Shown: positions 61,080 to 64,000 of the stretch, piece by piece
How positions within the stretch are numbered: position 1 is the first letter of the stretch
Layout: the number at the start of each line of letters is the position of its first letter
DNA from: Smallanthus sonchifolius
Taxonomy: Eukaryota; Streptophyta; Magnoliopsida; Asterales; Asteraceae
Assembly: GCA_023525975.1 (NCBI GenBank)
Contig: CM042032.1
Span: 22,326,001 to 22,390,000, forward strand
Direction of reading: 5' to 3'
DNA length: 64,000 nt
The notes under the pieces: generated by a model
The model's database searches: none
Told to the model about the DNA's origin: nothing
What the model saw: the letters and a program-made list of their open reading frames with translations, nothing else
Program-made: the position numbers and the translations under genes

Positions 61080-61892
61080 AGCTATTAAGTTTGCCTGTGT
61101 ACAGTGAAGCGAACTTAATAAGTTCGCTTAAAAACAGTGAAGCGAACTTAATCTGATTATCCGGGGTGAAGCGAACTTAGGGATGAAGCGAACTTATCAT
61201 GTTCGCCGAAGACTTGTTAAGCGAACTTAACAAGTTCGCCTAATTAAGCGAACTTAATGGGTTTAAGGATCTAGAACAAGCGAACTTATCAGTTCATCGT
61301 CTACTTCATTTTTAGGCGAACTTGACTGAATATTTTTGAAAAATTTAAACTGTGTTGTGAGGATTGTTTACCAGTTCTGTCTTAATCCAAATTGAATTGC
61401 GAATACAACCAAGGTAATTTCGTTGAATTTCATCCGGTAAATTGTGAGTATTTGATGCTTTTCATCTCGGTTTCCGTCGACACTTTCAACGGACGATTTT
61501 TGACCTAGTTTTGACCGGATTTATAAAATTGATCATCCGGTTTAGTTTTAAATTGATATTCAACTGATATTCATTGCTTATTCCATAATTTCATCTCGAT
61601 TTATAGATTTTTGCTTGACTGTGTTTGAATTTGAAACGTCACAGGTTCAGGCGAACTTGTTCCAAGCTAACTTGTTCGAAGCGAACTTGTCAGGCGAACT
61701 TAATAAGTTCACCTCTTGCTCTACTAAGCGAACTTATTAAGTTCGCCTATGGGTCAGTGAAGATTTGGACTTGTAATTTTTTTTGTGTTCAAAATTTTTT
61801 TTTGTTTTAAATTTTTTTTAATTTTGTTTTGTTTTGTTGTTTGTTCGTGTTTGTTATTTTTTGCTAGTATGTTTGTTGTCCAACGTTTTCAG
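61080..61892 (+). promoter_or_regulatory. Leader of the third ORF in Copia C, palindromes and candidate intron
   Basis: GCGAACTT full and half sites cluster at 61085-61325 and again at 61640-61750. Between them is a strong donor-like ACCAAG|GTAATT (intron start 61414). After the second cluster comes a very U-rich tract (61770-61860), then TCCAACGTTTTCAG at 61879-61892, immediately before ATG 61893. Interval 479 nt (476 in A). The sequence around the donor (GAATACAACCAAG|GTAATTTCG) resembles the LTR at 31139-31163 (GAAATACAAATTGAGAAG|GT), hinting at a duplicated promoter/leader module. Confidence 0.5.
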
Positions 61893-63680
61893 ATGGCTCG
61901 ACGTGTCGAATATAAACATAATCAAGTGGCATTGTTAGATCCCAACATGTCCGAGGCTGTGAATTTTCAAGGCATTATAGGATTTTTAAACAGATCACGT
62001 CTTCACGTTGCTCGATCTGCTGATCCTTACATAAGTCTCGTGTACATACAGCAATTTTGGGACACTGTGCATCAAGATACGGACGTTGAACCTTATGTTC
62101 TTCGTGCCACTGTTAATAATACCGAGATTGCAATTTCTGAAGAGACGATTCGTGCTGCTCTTGATTTGGGTGGAAATGCTGATGATCTGTTATCTTATCC
62201 AGGAACTCTTATTCTGGGTTGTTTTCAACGAATGGGATATCGTGGGAAACAGAATGATACCCAAGAACGGAAAGGTGGATTAGTCGGTGAATGGAGGTAT
62301 TTCATGCATGTGATTATTCAATGCATCTCTCCTCGCAAAGCTGGTACCGATGGATTGAAGATGGCTCTTCAAACTGCTATGGTGGCCTTAACATTGAATA
62401 AAAGATTCAATTTTCCACTTTACTTCTATCGGGAAATGGTCATGCAGATTAATCCAGCTGAAGGTCAAGGATTCTTGATGTATCCTCTCTTTATTCAAAT
62501 GATTCTCAATCATCTTATTCCGGATCTTACACAACATCCTATAAGATTAACTTTGACTCCAATGTCAAAGCGTATCTTTACCGACTGCACGAAGGTGAAA
62601 CAGCAGAATGCTGCATTGATTCCAGTCAATACTCCTTTGTTTGGGCACTTAATCAATCCTGATTATGTTGCACCACTGAATGACAACTGTTTTCATCCTG
62701 ATGAAATTGCTCAAAGCTCAAGGCTTCAATGTTCAACAACAACAACAGCAACAACCACAACAACAACAGCAATAACCACAACAACCCGCACAAATACAAG
62801 TTCAACAACAGTAACCAGTTCCACAAATACAAGTTCCCGCACATCCACAAATTCCTAGTCCTGAACATGTTCCTATTCCACAAGTTGAAGTTTAAATACC
62901 TATTCAGGAACCAGTTCAAGAAGAGGTCGTTCATGATCCTGATCAAGATCTAGGAATGAACATGGAAGATTTCGTTGATGACGCTGTGAACTCGCCAATT
63001 CCAGAAGCTGAAGGGAATGTGGTGACTGATGATGATTCTAGTTCCAACTCAAGTGATACGATATTATCGGTGAATGAAAGCACTGATTCTGATGACTCTA
63101 GGGATTTTTCCTCAGGTCATTATGAACGGTTGGCTACAATTCCACTGGAAAATGCTGGAAAACGCATTAAATCTCAAGCCAGACGACCAAGAAGAAAGTC
63201 TGTTCGGGATCCTCCTTCCGGATTAGTACTTGGCAAAAGATCTTTGGTCGATGAGAGTACTGACACTGATAGTGACTTTACTCCAGATCCTAAGACTCAA
63301 AAGTTAATGTCTGCTTCGATTGCTACTGCACAATCTTCTCAGGGAGTCGAGGATGCTAATTTTGTTGCTTCATTGATAATTACTCCTCCAAGATCTAAGG
63401 ATCCATCTCCGGTGATTTCTCCTGTTCCTCCAGTCATTCCTACTACTTCAAGTCCTTCTATTCCACAATCCACAGCTGGTCCTTCAAAGCCTTCTGATTC
63501 TGAAAGGATTACTTTCCTTGAATCTCAAGTGCTTTCTCTACAAACCGAGGTAAACACTCTTGTGTCTACTGATTCACAACGGCAGCTGGTGATTCAGACT
63601 CAAGCTCAACATATTGCTGACATGCAAGCATTAGTATCCAAACTTGTTCAGCGTCTTGACGCTCAGGGGGAGTTGAGGAT
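61893..63680 (+). pseudogene. Copia C third ORF, 5' 60 percent, cut by copy E
   Basis: MARRVEYKHNQ start; N-terminal domain as in copy A (about 85-90% identical by eye) to HPDEIAQ; then a one-base insertion at about 62710 and TAA codons in the CAA-rich stretch. An acidic stretch (DFVDDAVNSPIPEAEGNVVTD to about 63110) is followed by a basic patch (KSQARRPRRKS) and SDSERITFLESQVLSLQTEV (helical). After AGGGGGAGTTGAGGAT the copy E LTR begins, so the C-terminal domain seen in A (13095-14444) is missing. From 62956 the frame is open to that point. The upstream in-frame extension (from 61785) is hydrophobic but lies before the acceptor-like site and is absent from A, so I do not treat it as coding. 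Confidence 0.65.
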
Positions 63681-64000
63681 TGTAGGTCCCCATGGTGCGT
63701 CTATGAATCGATCTCGGGATAAGACGTGACGTTTACTCGGAGTGCGGAATCCAACGAGTTAACGTTTATACGCATAAAAGACAAAGCAAAAAATCAAGTA
63801 AATAAACTTCTCAATTTGTATTCCAATCACAATGATGTTTACAGACTCAATCTGATCTCTCTGATTCGTTCTGGTTCGATCTCTATGACTGACTATGTAA
63901 ACACACATATATAACCAACTGACCTGATATAAGCGAACTTATTAAGTTCGCCTCTAACAGCTTAAGCGAACTTAACAAGTTCGCCTCAGCTAGACCTAAG
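63681..64000 (-). repeat. Left end of Copia copy E (3' LTR, minus strand), runs off window
   Basis: Starts TGTAGGTCCCCATGG, the reverse complement of the LTR 3' terminus, and matches 25396-25720. The first two palindromes are at 63933-63951 and 63966-63984 (33 bp apart) and the TATA box is near 63905-63913. The clean terminus shows a genuine insertion; the five bases before it are AGGAT, but the other duplication is outside. Confidence 0.88.

Larger units (their letters stand above)
30796..63680 (+). mobile_element. Copia copy C, split by Athila and interrupted by copy E
   Basis: 5' LTR 30796-31282, primer site, leader and gag to 34550; then the Athila insertion with ATGCT duplicated; then gag end, pol, spacer, leader and third ORF from 55777 to 63680. 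The third ORF is cut by the minus-strand LTR of copy E. The sequence on either side of the Athila insertion (AATTGA and ATGCTAAATC) joins exactly as the uninterrupted copy A reads at 22145-22155. The 3' LTR is outside the window. C sits in the RT of copy B. Confidence 0.88.

Noticed and set aside
61785..61892. Hydrophobic N-terminal extension of the third gene in copy C as a signal peptide
   Set aside because: It is translated from the U-rich splice-acceptor-like tract and is not conserved in copy A, where the similar start is MARRV.
62653..62953. Asn- or Leu-rich ORFs around the CAA repeats of the third gene
   Set aside because: They are alternative-frame readings of a Gln-codon repeat; the same happens at 15096-15356.
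1..64000. Integrated plant pararetrovirus or a host protein-coding gene
   Set aside because: Every RT is flanked by LTR-retrotransposon integrase/LTR structure or an Athila layout; no movement-protein signature and no frame outside the elements with a recognisable host domain.

Overview
This is a gene-poor, heterochromatin-like piece of a plant nuclear genome, most likely a eudicot and probably Asteraceae. The family guess rests on remembered resemblance of the Copia third ORF to Asteraceae proteins and is inference. I found no host gene. Almost every base belongs to nested LTR retrotransposons of three lineages: Ty3/gypsy chromoviruses (Tekay/Del-like: G0, G1, G2, T3), one Ty3/gypsy Athila-like element, and a Sirevirus-like Ty1/copia family (copies A, B, C, E).

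Layout. 1-8416: decayed chromovirus G1 (coiled-coil ORF, gag-pol, 3' LTR), inserted into the 3' end of pol of another chromovirus, G0. 8417-11216: last pol codons and 3' LTR of G0. 11217-12988: piece of a third chromovirus LTR (G2). 12989-25870: Copia A, minus strand, 3' LTR cut to about 65 bp. 25871-30795: Copia B, plus strand, head missing, RT interrupted by Copia C. 30796-63680: Copia C, plus strand, split by Athila (34551-55771), which is itself split by chromovirus T3 (42950-54119). 63681-64000: left edge of a minus-strand copy, E, inserted in the third ORF of C. The nesting B > C > Athila > T3 is four deep. It is supported by exact 5-bp target duplications for T3 (GTTGT) and Athila (ATGCT).

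T3 is the only young, apparently intact element. Its 2.68-kb LTRs differ, by eye, at about six substitutions and two short indels. It has a primer site for initiator tRNA-Met, an extra 229-residue ORF before gag, and a gag-pol frame with every catalytic motif once a 99-bp GT-AG intron is removed. All other elements carry stops, frameshifts or deletions.

The most unusual content is non-coding. The Copia family has a 19-bp inverted repeat (8-bp arms GCGAACTT/AAGTTCGC, 3-bp centre) four times just upstream of the LTR TATA box at 33/34/33-bp spacing. The same motif occurs in the leader before gag and again in a leader before a roughly 1,000-residue third gene downstream of pol. Both leaders end in a splice-acceptor-like TTTTCAG just before the ATG. 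The unrelated Athila and T3 LTRs also carry arrays of 19-bp palindromes of the same 8-3-8 geometry but different sequence. The chromovirus LTRs share a candidate 450-540-bp intron. Together these suggest that elements in this locus use short palindrome arrays and splicing to control expression. That reading is inference from sequence only.
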